Shown here: positions 25,888 to 34,245 of the stretch, piece after piece | Numbering within the stretch: the stretch's first letter is position 1 | How the letters are laid out: every line of letters begins with the position of its first letter | Assembly: GCA_017466375.1 (NCBI GenBank) | Contig: JAFTUH010000013.1 | Location: forward strand, 1 to 44,616 | Direction: 5' to 3' | DNA from: Clostridia bacterium | GTDB taxonomy: Bacteria > Bacillota > Clostridia > Oscillospirales > CAG-272 | Length of the DNA: 44,616 nucleotides | The notes under the pieces: model-generated | The model's database searches: none | Seen by the model: the letters and a program-made list of their open reading frames with translations, nothing else | What the model was told of the DNA's origin: nothing | Program-made: the position numbers and the translations under genes

Positions 25888-26289
25888 TTACAGTTCAATT
25901 GTTTTGGCATATTCCTCTAATATATCATTAAGCTCTGCTTCGTTTTCATAAAAAACATCATCGCACCGCTCCAACGTTTTCTCCGCGAGTTCATCTTCCC
26001 TTTCTTCTAATACTAGATACGCTTTATACGCTTTCCGAAGATTATCTTTATGTATTACGGGGAGAATCTTTTCTAAAATAGACATTTCGTTTTGTAAATC
26101 CGCAGTGTTTTCAACATTTGTAAAATATTGATCATGTCCTCCATTATTGATCTCACTTTGATACGTCATCAGTTGCGCATACGGGGAATCTGCTTTTTCT
26201 TCAGTCCATAATTCCCACATTTTGTTCCACTTGCGTTGTTCTTCGGTTAATTTCACTTCCTTTTTCTTGAAAAAGCTAAACAGTCCCAT
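25888..26289 (-). CDS. DUF4375/DMP19-like acidic protein
   Basis: A 133-residue soluble, helical protein with a marked excess of Glu and Asp over Lys and Arg. YQSEINNGGHDQYFTNVENT matches the signature of DUF4375, the family of the Neisseria DNA-mimic DMP19. Codons are visibly A+T-rich compared with its neighbours, which suggests transfer. The ATG follows AAGGAGC. The N-terminus, MGLFSFFKKK, resembles that of small immunity-like proteins. The family is often linked to repressor antagonism or phage/toxin contexts, but function here is unproven. Confidence 0.7.
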   Translation of the reverse strand: MGLFSFFKKKEVKLTEEQRKWNKMWELWTEEKADSPYAQLMTYQSEINNGGHDQYFTNVENTADLQNEMSILEKILPVIHKDNLRKAYKAYLVLEEREDELAEKTLERCDDVFYENEAELNDILEEYAKTIEL

Positions 26290-26340
26290 TTTATTGCTCC
26301 TTATAAATTTTATTTATCGTTCTGCGTTATCGCCAGTTTC

Positions 26341-26359
26341 GCCTTTGTAATACAAAGGC
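26341..26359. repeat. short hairpin in the island
   Basis: GCCTTTGT-aat-ACAAAGGC, an 8-bp perfect stem. No gene association is evident. Confidence 0.4.
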
Positions 26360-26397
26360 ATAGGGCAAAACCCATACCCTTAAGGTAGCACGTACCA

Positions 26398-26535
26398 AAG
26401 GCTCCCTCCGGGAGGGAGCTGGCGCCGTAGGCGACTGAGGGAGAGCGCGTTACAATAAAGCTAATTCAAACTCCAAGTCGCGCAGGCTCCTTCCACCGCT
26501 AACGCGGTCCCCCTCCCTCCCGGAGGGAGGCTTTT
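26398..26535. repeat. MITE-like element with terminal inverted repeats
   Basis: The left end AAAGGCTCCCTCCGGGAG and the right end CTCCCTCCCGGAGGGAGG are near-perfect inverted copies that bound about 138 bp with no open frame. Internal GGCGCCGTAGGCGACTGAG and ACCGCTAACGCGGT palindromes add structure. The layout resembles non-autonomous miniature elements of gut Clostridia; only one copy is visible. Confidence 0.6.
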
Positions 26536-26561
26536 CATTATCGCCATTATATCACAAATCG

Positions 26562-26587
26562 GCAGAGAAAACAAGTTCTCTGCCGAA
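26562..26587. terminator. hairpin near the right edge of the island
   Basis: CGGCAGAGAA-acaag(t)-TTCTCTGCCG, a 10-bp stem with a 6-nt loop and no T-tract on either side. It may be an insulating hairpin or a weak terminator. Confidence 0.4.
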
Positions 26588-26656
26588 ATCATGTGCTTGC
26601 ATATTCTCCGTTAAGGATAACAGAGAAAAAGGTGCGCTTTTTCTTATGTTGAAATG

Positions 26657-27745
26657 TTATATCGAATAATTTACTGCGGCATCGCGGACGGAGTAGCGTG
26701 CGATCTCCTCTTCGTTGACGGTGATCTCCCCCATCAGCGATTCAAGATACGCGAAAAAATCCGCGCTTGCTACCGTGTCGGCGTATTCGTTGAAGAAGTC
26801 TTTGTTCGTGGATTCGTTGTAAGCGTTGTCCTCGAGTTCCAGCCGCTTGATGTAGTGCGTGCCGTAATTGCTTTCCACGCGTACCCACGAGCCGATTTCG
26901 AGATCGAAAGCCGCATCCACAACCTCGCTGATGAACGGCGTATCCTCCGTGAGGTAGTATCCGTTTACGTAGAATTTGTCCTCGGAATATTTCTCGTATA
27001 CGTCGGCGAACTCCTCGCCGTTTGCCAGTGCCGCATCAATCGCGTCGATCGTTGCCTGCTTTTCGGCAAGCTCCGCCTCCGTCAGCGCACGCGTCAGCGC
27101 ATTGCCGGAGGAATCGTACTGCGGATAGCCCGCCTCGTTTGTCACCTGCGTGTTCGCATCGTTGACGTATATGTGACGGACACGGACGTAATTGTCGCGG
27201 TAGTACGCATCGAGGTCTTCCTCACTCAGCGCACGCGGTCCGTTTTCACCGTACAGATAATCATACAGCACGATCTTCTGATCCTCTGCAATGTAAATGT
27301 CGCGGAGAATGTCGGCGTTGATGCCGAAGTTTGCGAGCATGGCGTTGAATTCGCGTGTGTTTCCGTTGGCGTATTCATTGATAAGATCGGTGATGTAGAG
27401 GTCGATGTCCTTGAGCATGGCGTCAGGCATACTCAGTTTGTACTGATCGAACAGCTCCATGCAGATCAGGTCGCGCTTCACGTTGCCGAGCACGACGCCG
27501 TTCAGGTATTCCTCCGTTGTTACGTTGTCGTACAGGATTGAGTCCCAGAACTGATCCGTGTCGGTCATGTCCGTGTATGAGTAGAGAAATCTTCCTTTAT
27601 AAGAGGAGAGCCAGTAGCGGTAGACATTCGTTGAAATTTCGTTCTCACCGTAGGAGAGGGCAGCGGTCATTTTCGCGCAGCCGGCGATCGGCAGAATGAG
27701 GAATGCTGCCAGCAGAAGGGAGAGCAGTTTCAGCGTGGTTTTCAC
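26657..27745 (-). CDS. lipoprotein parvulin-type peptidyl-prolyl isomerase / foldase
   Basis: A 362-residue extracytoplasmic chaperone like PrsA/SurA. The signal peptide ends in the lipobox IAGC (Cys23). A SurA_N-like helical region occupies residues ~30-160, followed by a PpiC-like domain (residues ~195-305, starting VRVRHIYVND and including GEEFADVYEKYSED and VDAAFDLEIGSWVRVESNYG). It would help fold secreted proteins after SecYEG. The start is GTG with AAAGGA 10 nt upstream. It has its own promoter inside the 64-bp gap after mfd, and together with the cyclophilin lipoprotein gives two secreted-protein foldases in this window. Confidence 0.9.
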   Translation of the reverse strand: MKTTLKLLSLLLAAFLILPIAGCAKMTAALSYGENEISTNVYRYWLSSYKGRFLYSYTDMTDTDQFWDSILYDNVTTEEYLNGVVLGNVKRDLICMELFDQYKLSMPDAMLKDIDLYITDLINEYANGNTREFNAMLANFGINADILRDIYIAEDQKIVLYDYLYGENGPRALSEEDLDAYYRDNYVRVRHIYVNDANTQVTNEAGYPQYDSSGNALTRALTEAELAEKQATIDAIDAALANGEEFADVYEKYSEDKFYVNGYYLTEDTPFISEVVDAAFDLEIGSWVRVESNYGTHYIKRLELEDNAYNESTNKDFFNEYADTVASADFFAYLESLMGEITVNEEEIARYSVRDAAVNYSI

Positions 27746-27777
27746 GTTTGTACATCCTTTCGCTTTGTGATGGTGAC

Positions 27778-27806
27778 AGTATAGCGCATCGTGCGGGATA
27801 ATTCAA
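27778..27806 (-). promoter_or_regulatory. promoter of the parvulin gene
   Basis: Minus strand TTGAAT, a 17-nt spacer and TATACT in the 64-bp gap between mfd and the parvulin gene. Confidence 0.7.
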
Positions 27807-27809
27807 GCA

Positions 27810-30800
27810 TTAGTCATGACGGATTTGCAGATATTTCGTTAACAGATCGGTGGCAAAGTCCGTCATGCGGATTTTTTTCTTCGTTCCCGGACGGCATACG
27901 AGGGCGGGCTCGCCGCCGAGCACCATACGGATCTGCGTTTGCGGGAAGGCGTTTGCGAGTGCGGTCATCGATGCCGGATCCACCGTGTCGGGGACGAGGC
28001 GGAGTGCGCCGTCGCGCTCCTCAATTTTTTTCAATCCGGTCTTTGCACCGAGCGCGCGGATCAGGGCAATCTTGCAAAGGCTGACAGCCGCAGCCGGCGG
28101 CTCACCGAAGCGGTCGCACAGCTCGTCGAGTGTGTCTTCGTAATCCTCGTATACGTCGATGCGGGCAATCTTCTTGTACATCTCCATCCGCTGCGGCGCG
28201 CCGGGGATGTAGCTTGCCGACAGATACGCGTCCTCGCGCATATCGACGGCGCATTCGGGCTTCGCTTCGGTTTGGATTCCCTGTTCCTCCAGCACGGCTT
28301 CATTCAGAAGCTTCACGTACATATCGTAACCGACGGCTTCCATGTGTCCGTGCTGCTGGGCACCGAGCAGATTCCCGGCACCGCGGATCTCAAGATCGCG
28401 CAGGGCAATTTTGAATCCTGCGCCAAACGCGGCGTATTCCTTGATGGCGGAGAGGCGCTTTTCCGCGATCTCCGTCAGCTGTTTCATCTTCGGATAGGTG
28501 AAGAACGCATACGCGCGGCGGCTTGATCGACCGACCCGTCCGCGGATCTGATGCAGCTGGGAGAGCCCGTACCGGTCTGCGTTTTCGATCACGAGCGTGT
28601 TCGCGTTCGGCACGTCAATGCCCGTCTCGATGATCGTTGTCGAGACGAGAATGTCGATCTCTCCCTTGACGAGATCAGACCAGATCTCCTCCAATTCCTC
28701 ACGATCCATGCGTCCGTGCGCCACGGCGATCCGTGCGTCGGGCAGATCCTTCGAGAGGCGTCCCGCGACGTTGTACACGGCCTCGATACGGTTAATGAGG
28801 TAGAACACCTGTCCTCCTCGTCTGAGCTCACGACGGAGCGCCTCGAGAATGATGCCCTCATCGTGCTCCAGAACGTACGTCTGTACAGGCGAGCGCATGC
28901 CGGGTGCCTCTTCCAGAACGCTCATGTCCACGATGCCGCCCATCGCCATGTTGAGCGTACGTGGGATCGGTGTCGCCGTCAGCGTCAGCACATCCACGTT
29001 TTCTCCGATCTGCTTCAGCTTTTCCTTCTGCTCCACGCCGAAGCGCTGCTCCTCATCCACGATGATGAGACCAAGATTGGCAAACTGCACGTCTTTGGAG
29101 ATCAGGCGGTGTGTGCCGATGATGATGTCCACGTCTCCGCGGCGGAGCTTGCGGACCGTGGCCGCCTGCTGAGACGGCGTGCGGAATCGGGAGAGCATGT
29201 CGATTTCAATCGGGAAGCCGCGCATGCGGCTCTGAAACGTCTGGAAATGCTGGAAAGCGAGGATCGTCGTCGGTACGAGCACGGCAACCTGATAGCCGCT
29301 CATCACCGCCTTGAACGCGGCGCGGAGTGCGACCTCTGTTTTGCCGTAGCCGACGTCGCCGCAGAGCAGACGGTCCATCGGATAATTTGCTTCCATGTCG
29401 CGGCGGATGTCCTCGATGGCGGTGAGCTGTCCCTCCGTTTCCTCATAGGGGAAGGCGTCCGCAAACTGGCGGCACATATCGTCATCCGGATCAAATGCGA
29501 TGCCGGGCGTGCGCTTGCGCTTGGCGTAGAGCTGGATCAGCTCCTTTGCCATCTCTTTCGTTGCCGCTTTCGCCTTTGTTTTGGCGCGCGTCCAATCTGC
29601 ACCGCCCATTTTGGACAGCTTCACGGAATCGGTGTCGCCGCCCGTGCCAATGTATTTCGAGACAAGATCGAGCTGATCGACGGGGAGGAACAGCTTATCC
29701 GTTCCGGCGTAGCGGATCGTGATATAATCACGCGTCGTGCCGTCCACGGTGATGTTTTCGATACCGACGTACTGTCCGACGCCGTACACGGTATGCACGA
29801 CGAGATCCCCGATCTCCAGATCGGCGTAGGAGAGGATCGCCTCGGTCGCTTTCTTCTTCGTTTTCGATTTCTGCGTGCGGCGGAGTGCGCGTGCGGATCT
29901 CTGTGCGGCAGAGAAATTGAGCAGGGCGAATTTCGGCGCGAGCAGCTCATATCCTGCGGAAAATGCGCCTGTCAGAAGGGCGATCGGCTTTATTTTCCCC
30001 GTCGCGCTTTCGTAGAACGTGCTGTCTGCCGTATCCGCCATCGCGGCGGTCAGCCCGTCGTCAAACAGCGTTTTTTGCAGATTTTTCGCCTCCGGCTCAT
30101 TTTCGCATACGATTGCGGTCATGTAGCCGTTTTTGACGTAGTTTGCAATATCCTCGCGGAGCAAAGCGATGTTGCCGGCGTAGGCGGGGATGTGGCTCGT
30201 TGTAAAATTGTACGAATTGGTCTTTGTACCCGTGCCGCCGAACGCCTCAAGACAGAGCAGCGGCATGATGTTTGCACATCCCGCGACCGTGTCCCAATCG
30301 CGCAGATAGACACCGCCCGTGCGGAAGGCGGGCAGCTCGCCGATTTCGGCAAGATCCGCCGCTGTCTGTGCGAGAAGTGCTTCGCAGGACTCGGCTTTTG
30401 TGCCGCACGCCTGTGTGCCGCGCACGACGATCACGCCGGAGAAATAATCGAGCAGACATGTGCTTTCGGGATAGATCAGCGGCAGATATTTATCTGCAAA
30501 ATCGATCTCCATCCCACTCTCCAAATGGGCAATCTCGCCCGAGAGCGTTTCAAGCACGCGCGGGTCTTTCCCCGCGGCGGCGATTTTTTTGATGTGGCGT
30601 TTGAGAAGCGCCGCAATCAGCTCCCGCATCTCAGAGGAGAGGATCACCTCGCGCACCGGCGGGAACAGAATCCTGCCGTCCGCCGTTTCGAGAAAACGTT
30701 GTGTCTCCACATCAAACGTGCCGATGCGGTCGATCTCATCGCCGAACAGCTCAATACGGTAGGGCAGGGCGGCAGGCGGATACACGTCCACGATGCCGCC

Positions 30801-31349
30801 GCGGATGGCGAACTGTCCCGCGCCTTCGACCAGCTCCCCTCGTGTGTATCCCGATGCGCTCAGTCGTGCGGCAAGCTTTTCCGTATCAACGGGCGTGCCG
30901 GCATCGATGGCGATCGTACGGTCGGCGAGCATCGACTGCGGCATCGTGATCTGCAGTACCGCCTCGGGCGTTGCCGTCAGAATCACGGGATCGGCGCTGT
31001 GCGTCAGGGCAGAAAGCACGCGAAGCCTCTCATGCTCGTACTCATGGGAGGCTGTGACGTTATTGAAGTTGTAGTCCCTCGCCGGGAAGTGCATGGCGGG
31101 GATGCCCGCGTTTTGCAGCAGCGCGGCGGTCTGTGCGGCCTCCTTTTCCTCGGGCGAGAGGATCAGCACGCACTGATCGGCAAAATCCTCGCAGAGTGCG
31201 GGCAGAAAGACATCCGCCGCGCCCTCGGACAGACCGACCGCTTCCATCTGGCGGAATCGGCCCCGCTCCAAAGAGGTGCGGATGGCGGAAACCATCGTTT
31301 CATATTCGCGGTTTTGCCGCAGAACGCTTGTCAGAAGAGACGTATTCAC
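27810..31349 (-). CDS. mfd: transcription-repair coupling factor
   Basis: Mfd displaces RNA polymerase stalled at DNA damage and recruits UvrA. The 1179 residues cover the family length. Visible elements are the UvrB-like N-terminal module, the RNA-polymerase-interaction region starting DLEIGDLVVHTVYGVGQYVG, the Walker A motif LLCGDVGYGKTEVALRAAFK, the DEEQ helicase motif (IIVDEEQRFGVEQKEKLKQ), the TLTATPIPRTLNMAM motif and the C-terminal TRCF domain. The start is GTG overlapping the pth stop (GTGA), so translation is probably coupled. pth-mfd pairing is common in Firmicutes. Confidence 0.98.
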   Translation of the reverse strand: MNTSLLTSVLRQNREYETMVSAIRTSLERGRFRQMEAVGLSEGAADVFLPALCEDFADQCVLILSPEEKEAAQTAALLQNAGIPAMHFPARDYNFNNVTASHEYEHERLRVLSALTHSADPVILTATPEAVLQITMPQSMLADRTIAIDAGTPVDTEKLAARLSASGYTRGELVEGAGQFAIRGGIVDVYPPAALPYRIELFGDEIDRIGTFDVETQRFLETADGRILFPPVREVILSSEMRELIAALLKRHIKKIAAAGKDPRVLETLSGEIAHLESGMEIDFADKYLPLIYPESTCLLDYFSGVIVVRGTQACGTKAESCEALLAQTAADLAEIGELPAFRTGGVYLRDWDTVAGCANIMPLLCLEAFGGTGTKTNSYNFTTSHIPAYAGNIALLREDIANYVKNGYMTAIVCENEPEAKNLQKTLFDDGLTAAMADTADSTFYESATGKIKPIALLTGAFSAGYELLAPKFALLNFSAAQRSARALRRTQKSKTKKKATEAILSYADLEIGDLVVHTVYGVGQYVGIENITVDGTTRDYITIRYAGTDKLFLPVDQLDLVSKYIGTGGDTDSVKLSKMGGADWTRAKTKAKAATKEMAKELIQLYAKRKRTPGIAFDPDDDMCRQFADAFPYEETEGQLTAIEDIRRDMEANYPMDRLLCGDVGYGKTEVALRAAFKAVMSGYQVAVLVPTTILAFQHFQTFQSRMRGFPIEIDMLSRFRTPSQQAATVRKLRRGDVDIIIGTHRLISKDVQFANLGLIIVDEEQRFGVEQKEKLKQIGENVDVLTLTATPIPRTLNMAMGGIVDMSVLEEAPGMRSPVQTYVLEHDEGIILEALRRELRRGGQVFYLINRIEAVYNVAGRLSKDLPDARIAVAHGRMDREELEEIWSDLVKGEIDILVSTTIIETGIDVPNANTLVIENADRYGLSQLHQIRGRVGRSSRRAYAFFTYPKMKQLTEIAEKRLSAIKEYAAFGAGFKIALRDLEIRGAGNLLGAQQHGHMEAVGYDMYVKLLNEAVLEEQGIQTEAKPECAVDMREDAYLSASYIPGAPQRMEMYKKIARIDVYEDYEDTLDELCDRFGEPPAAAVSLCKIALIRALGAKTGLKKIEERDGALRLVPDTVDPASMTALANAFPQTQIRMVLGGEPALVCRPGTKKKIRMTDFATDLLTKYLQIRHD

Positions 31350-32011
31350 GATTCACTCTCCGATTTCTTTACAGGCGGACGGTGTCCGTTGCACAGCCCC
31401 ATCGCACCCTCGAAATCGCCGGCGAAGATCATCTCTGCCGCTTTGTCGATGAGAGGAAAGCAGGAGACGAGATTTGCGATCTCCTCTTTGGGAAGAACGC
31501 CGAGTACCCACGAAACGAGATCGTACTGGGGCGACGGCTTCTGTCCGACGCCGAGCCGGATGCGCGGATACGCCGCCGTGCCGAGATTTGCTTCGATGTT
31601 CTTTAGCCCGTTGTGCCCGCCGTGCGAGCCGTCTTTTCTGACGCGCATCCGTCCCGTGTCCTGATAAATATCGTCCACGAGGATGAGGATATTCTCCGGC
31701 GGGATCTTGTAGAAATCCGCCGCCTGACGGATTGCCTCGCCCGATGCGTTCATGAACGTCTGCGGCTTCATGAGAAGAACGCGGTGCGTGCCGAGCCGTG
31801 CATCCGCGCAAAGTGCGTTGAATTTCGCCCGTGTGCACGAGACGCCGAGCTTATCCCCGAGGTAATCCAAAGCGAGGAAGCCTGCATTGTGACGCGTGCG
31901 CTCGTACTCCCGACCGGGATTGCCAAGCCCTGCGATGATGTGCGTCGGCGCACTGTCGGGGGAATCCTTTTTCGTTTCGATTTTTTTGAACAGTTCAAAA
32001 ATGTCAGCCAT
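31346..32011 (-). CDS. pth: peptidyl-tRNA hydrolase
   Basis: Pth releases tRNA from peptidyl-tRNAs that drop off the ribosome. The 221-residue protein has a ~24-residue N-terminal extension, then IIAGLGNPGREYERTRHNAGF (catalytic His in HNAG), LMKPQTFMNASGEAI, LVDDIYQDTGRMRVRKDGSH and GGHNGLKNIEANLGT. The active site is intact. The chain is longer than most Pth (about 190) because of the leader and a charged tail. It heads the pth-mfd operon. Confidence 0.96.
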   Translation of the reverse strand: MADIFELFKKIETKKDSPDSAPTHIIAGLGNPGREYERTRHNAGFLALDYLGDKLGVSCTRAKFNALCADARLGTHRVLLMKPQTFMNASGEAIRQAADFYKIPPENILILVDDIYQDTGRMRVRKDGSHGGHNGLKNIEANLGTAAYPRIRLGVGQKPSPQYDLVSWVLGVLPKEEIANLVSCFPLIDKAAEMIFAGDFEGAMGLCNGHRPPVKKSESES

Positions 32012-32097
32012 AATCCTGCCTCATATGATCCGATGACGCACAAAAAGGCAGCTCGCCACGTAACGCGCGCTGCATCGGATTTCGTATTCTTTCCTAT

Positions 32098-32126
32098 ATT
32101 GTATCGCAAATTTGCCCGAATTGCAA
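32098..32126 (-). promoter_or_regulatory. promoter of pth-mfd
   Basis: Minus strand TTGCAA, a 17-nt spacer and TACAAT, 87 bp before the pth ATG. Confidence 0.6.
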
Positions 32127-32230
32127 CCGTCATTTCCGAAAAAATCTTCCGCTGTATGAAGTTTTTTCCTCCCGTTTGCGGAAAAATGTAAACAGACGGT
32201 GAAAAAACGGATAAATCTTTCTGCCATCCC

Positions 32231-32259
32231 TTGTAAAATGCGAGAAAACCTACTATAAT
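32231..32259 (+). promoter_or_regulatory. promoter of srtB-rlmA-GT2
   Basis: TTGTAA, a 17-nt spacer and TATAAT, 39 bp before the srtB ATG. Confidence 0.75.
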
Positions 32260-32297
32260 AGAATAAATAACGCAATCATGTAAGGAGGGATTCAGAG

Positions 32298-33350
32298 ATG
32301 AAACGGCTGTTTCGCAAAAAGAATATGAATACGCCAAAAGCGGATCCGTTTTCTTTCACACAGGAGACGGAGCTGAATTACGACAGAGACCCGTTCCTCC
32401 ATTCCCTCAAGGAGCAGACGAAGGAGAGCATTCCGCTTTCCCGTGAGCCGGAGAAGGAGCCGCGCGGGGCAAAGCTCGCAGGCGTTATGCGGACGGTGCT
32501 GCTCGTGATCTGTATCGCAGTGTGTGCAGGCAGCTGCCTGTATCTGATCGACAATTTCCGTCAGAAGGCCGAGGCGGAGGCGCTGTACGGCGAAGCTGCC
32601 GCGGAGTTTGATGCCGCCGGACTGGACTTCGGATTCTCGGCGGCTCCGGAGAAGGACAGCACACAGCTTTCCAAGGATTCCGTGCAGCAGTCTCTCACGT
32701 CGCTTTCGGTTTCCATTGAAAAGCAGGAGAACGCCGATGCATCCGAGGATGCGGAGTCGGGTGCGTATAATGAGGAACTTCAGAAGCTCCGTGCTCTGCT
32801 CGGCAGTTACAAGGAGCGCAACGAGGATGTCTGCGGATACATCAGTATTCCGGGCGTGAATATCGCGTACGTCGTCGTGCAGGGTGAGGATAACGATTTC
32901 TACCTCAACCACAACTACAAGGGCGAGCCGCTTGTTGTCGGCTCGATCTATATGGATTATCGGAACAGTGAAACGTTGTCTGAGAACTACAACACCGTTC
33001 TCTACGGACACAATATCGAAACGCCGGGCATCATGTTCCACGGCGTGACCGATTTCTTCAACAAGAATATCTTCGATAACGAGTATATCTATCTCTATAC
33101 CATGGACGGCGTGTACGTCTATAAGGCGTTTGCCATCTATGATACGAGACCGAATTCGGGCTATATCCGCACGGAATTTGAGACGGCGGAGGAGTTTGCC
33201 GGCTTCCTTGCGGAGATGCAGTCGCGCTCCCGCATCAAGTCCGATGCACAGCTCGGTGCGGAGTCGCACATTCTTACGCTTTCTACCTGTACGAACTACA
33301 ATAACGGACGCTATGCACTCCACGCGTATCTTGTGGATTACATACACTGA
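32298..33350 (+). CDS. srtB: class B sortase
   Basis: A membrane-anchored transpeptidase that cuts surface proteins at a sorting motif and joins them to peptidoglycan. The 350-residue protein has a cytosolic ~60-residue N-terminus, one transmembrane helix (~63-85), a linker rich in Ser/Glu/Gln and the sortase fold. The catalytic triad is visible: H238 in VLYGHNIETPG, C331 in LTLSTCTNYN and R338 in GRYALHAYLV. The long helical insert before the catalytic core and TLSTC followed by an Arg at +7 support class B. A candidate substrate is encoded at 37662-38474. The gene starts an operon with rlmA and a GT2 gene, an unusual combination. Confidence 0.93.
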   Translation: MKRLFRKKNMNTPKADPFSFTQETELNYDRDPFLHSLKEQTKESIPLSREPEKEPRGAKLAGVMRTVLLVICIAVCAGSCLYLIDNFRQKAEAEALYGEAAAEFDAAGLDFGFSAAPEKDSTQLSKDSVQQSLTSLSVSIEKQENADASEDAESGAYNEELQKLRALLGSYKERNEDVCGYISIPGVNIAYVVVQGEDNDFYLNHNYKGEPLVVGSIYMDYRNSETLSENYNTVLYGHNIETPGIMFHGVTDFFNKNIFDNEYIYLYTMDGVYVYKAFAIYDTRPNSGYIRTEFETAEEFAGFLAEMQSRSRIKSDAQLGAESHILTLSTCTNYNNGRYALHAYLVDYIH

Positions 33351-33364
33351 TCGGGCGGGGAAAT

Positions 33365-34243
33365 ATGGCTTTTTGTGACTTTTTGATCTGTCCGCTTTGT
33401 GCCGCGCCTCTTGTCAGAGAGGGTGCGAGTCTGTTCTGTACGGGCGCACGGAAGCATTGCTACGACATCGCCTCGAGCGGATATGTGAATCTTCTGCCGC
33501 CCGGGAAGGGGAAGAATGCCCGCACGGGTGATGACGCCGGTATGATTGCGGCACGGACTGCCTTTCTCACGGGCGGCTATTATGACGTGATTTCCGACGC
33601 GGTTGCTGAGATCGCCGCTACGAATATCCCGAAAAGGGAGGGGCGGATCGCCCTTCTCGATGCAGGATCCGGCGAGGGGTATCACACCTGCCGCATTGCG
33701 CGCGGCATTGCTTCGGCCACGGGCAGGCATATTGATGCACTCGGTGTCGATGCTTCCAAAAAAGGAGCCGCCGCCGGTGCCAAACTCGCCGCACGGACCG
33801 CTGCGGACGGAGCGGATATCTCTTTTGCCGCCGGCAATATTTTTTCGCTTCCGGTGAAAGATCACTCCCTTGACGTGATGCTCAGCCTGTTTGCGCCGAT
33901 TCCTGCGGCGGAGGCGATGCGTACTCTGAAGGACGATGGGATTCTCGTTGTCACCGCATCTGCGGCACGGCATCTGTGGGAGATGCGCTGTCTTTTGTAC
34001 GATGAGGTCAGAGAGGGGAACGCCGAGGCAGCAACGCCGGAAGGATTTGTTCTGAAAGAAAAACGGGAGGTGCGCGCATTGGTGCACATTCCCGATAACG
34101 GGACGCTTATGCATCTGTTCACGATGACGCCGTTCTATTACCGGACGCCCGAAAGCGGACGTGCGCGTCTTGCGAGTACGGAATCGCTTGACGTGTCGGT
34201 GATGGCGGATCTGTACGTTTTTACGAAACGAAAGGACTTTTGA
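33365..34243 (+). CDS. RlmA-like 23S rRNA (guanine-N1) methyltransferase
   Basis: A 292-residue SAM-dependent rRNA methyltransferase resembling RlmA(I)/RlmA(II), which methylates guanine in hairpin 35 of 23S rRNA. The N-terminus has a zinc ribbon (CPLCAAPL ... LFCTGARKHCYDIASSGYVN), then LDAGSGEGYHTCRIARGI for SAM binding. Whether the target is G745 or G748 cannot be told. It lies 14 bp after srtB and overlaps the GT2 gene region, so the three are probably cotranscribed. RlmA(II) confers tylosin resistance in some species, an established fact about the family and not shown here. Confidence 0.85.
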   Translation: MAFCDFLICPLCAAPLVREGASLFCTGARKHCYDIASSGYVNLLPPGKGKNARTGDDAGMIAARTAFLTGGYYDVISDAVAEIAATNIPKREGRIALLDAGSGEGYHTCRIARGIASATGRHIDALGVDASKKGAAAGAKLAARTAADGADISFAAGNIFSLPVKDHSLDVMLSLFAPIPAAEAMRTLKDDGILVVTASAARHLWEMRCLLYDEVREGNAEAATPEGFVLKEKREVRALVHIPDNGTLMHLFTMTPFYYRTPESGRARLASTESLDVSVMADLYVFTKRKDF

Positions 34244-34245
34244 TA

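Larger units (their letters stand above)
25684..26642. mobile_element. A+T-rich island lying between the two arms of a bidirectional terminator
   Basis: AAAAAGCGCACC (25685-25696) and GGTGCGCTTTTT (26631-26642) are perfect 12-bp complements that would make a standard terminator hairpin if adjacent, but 934 bp separate them. Between them are palindromic repeats, a strong extra terminator, a low-G+C DUF4375-like gene and a MITE-like element. CCGTAAGG near the left arm and CCGTTAAGG near the right differ by one base and might be remnants of a target duplication. No transposase is present, so the mechanism is unknown. Confidence 0.45.

Noticed and set aside
25700-26640. CRISPR array in the repeat-rich island
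   Set aside because: The palindromes differ from one another and there are no regularly spaced direct repeats or cas genes.
28551-31664. 1037-codon open frame antisense to mfd and pth
   Set aside because: It lies opposite well-conserved genes and translates to a Arg/His/Asp-rich sequence without family motifs. It results from rare use of TTA, CTA and TCA codons in the sense strand.
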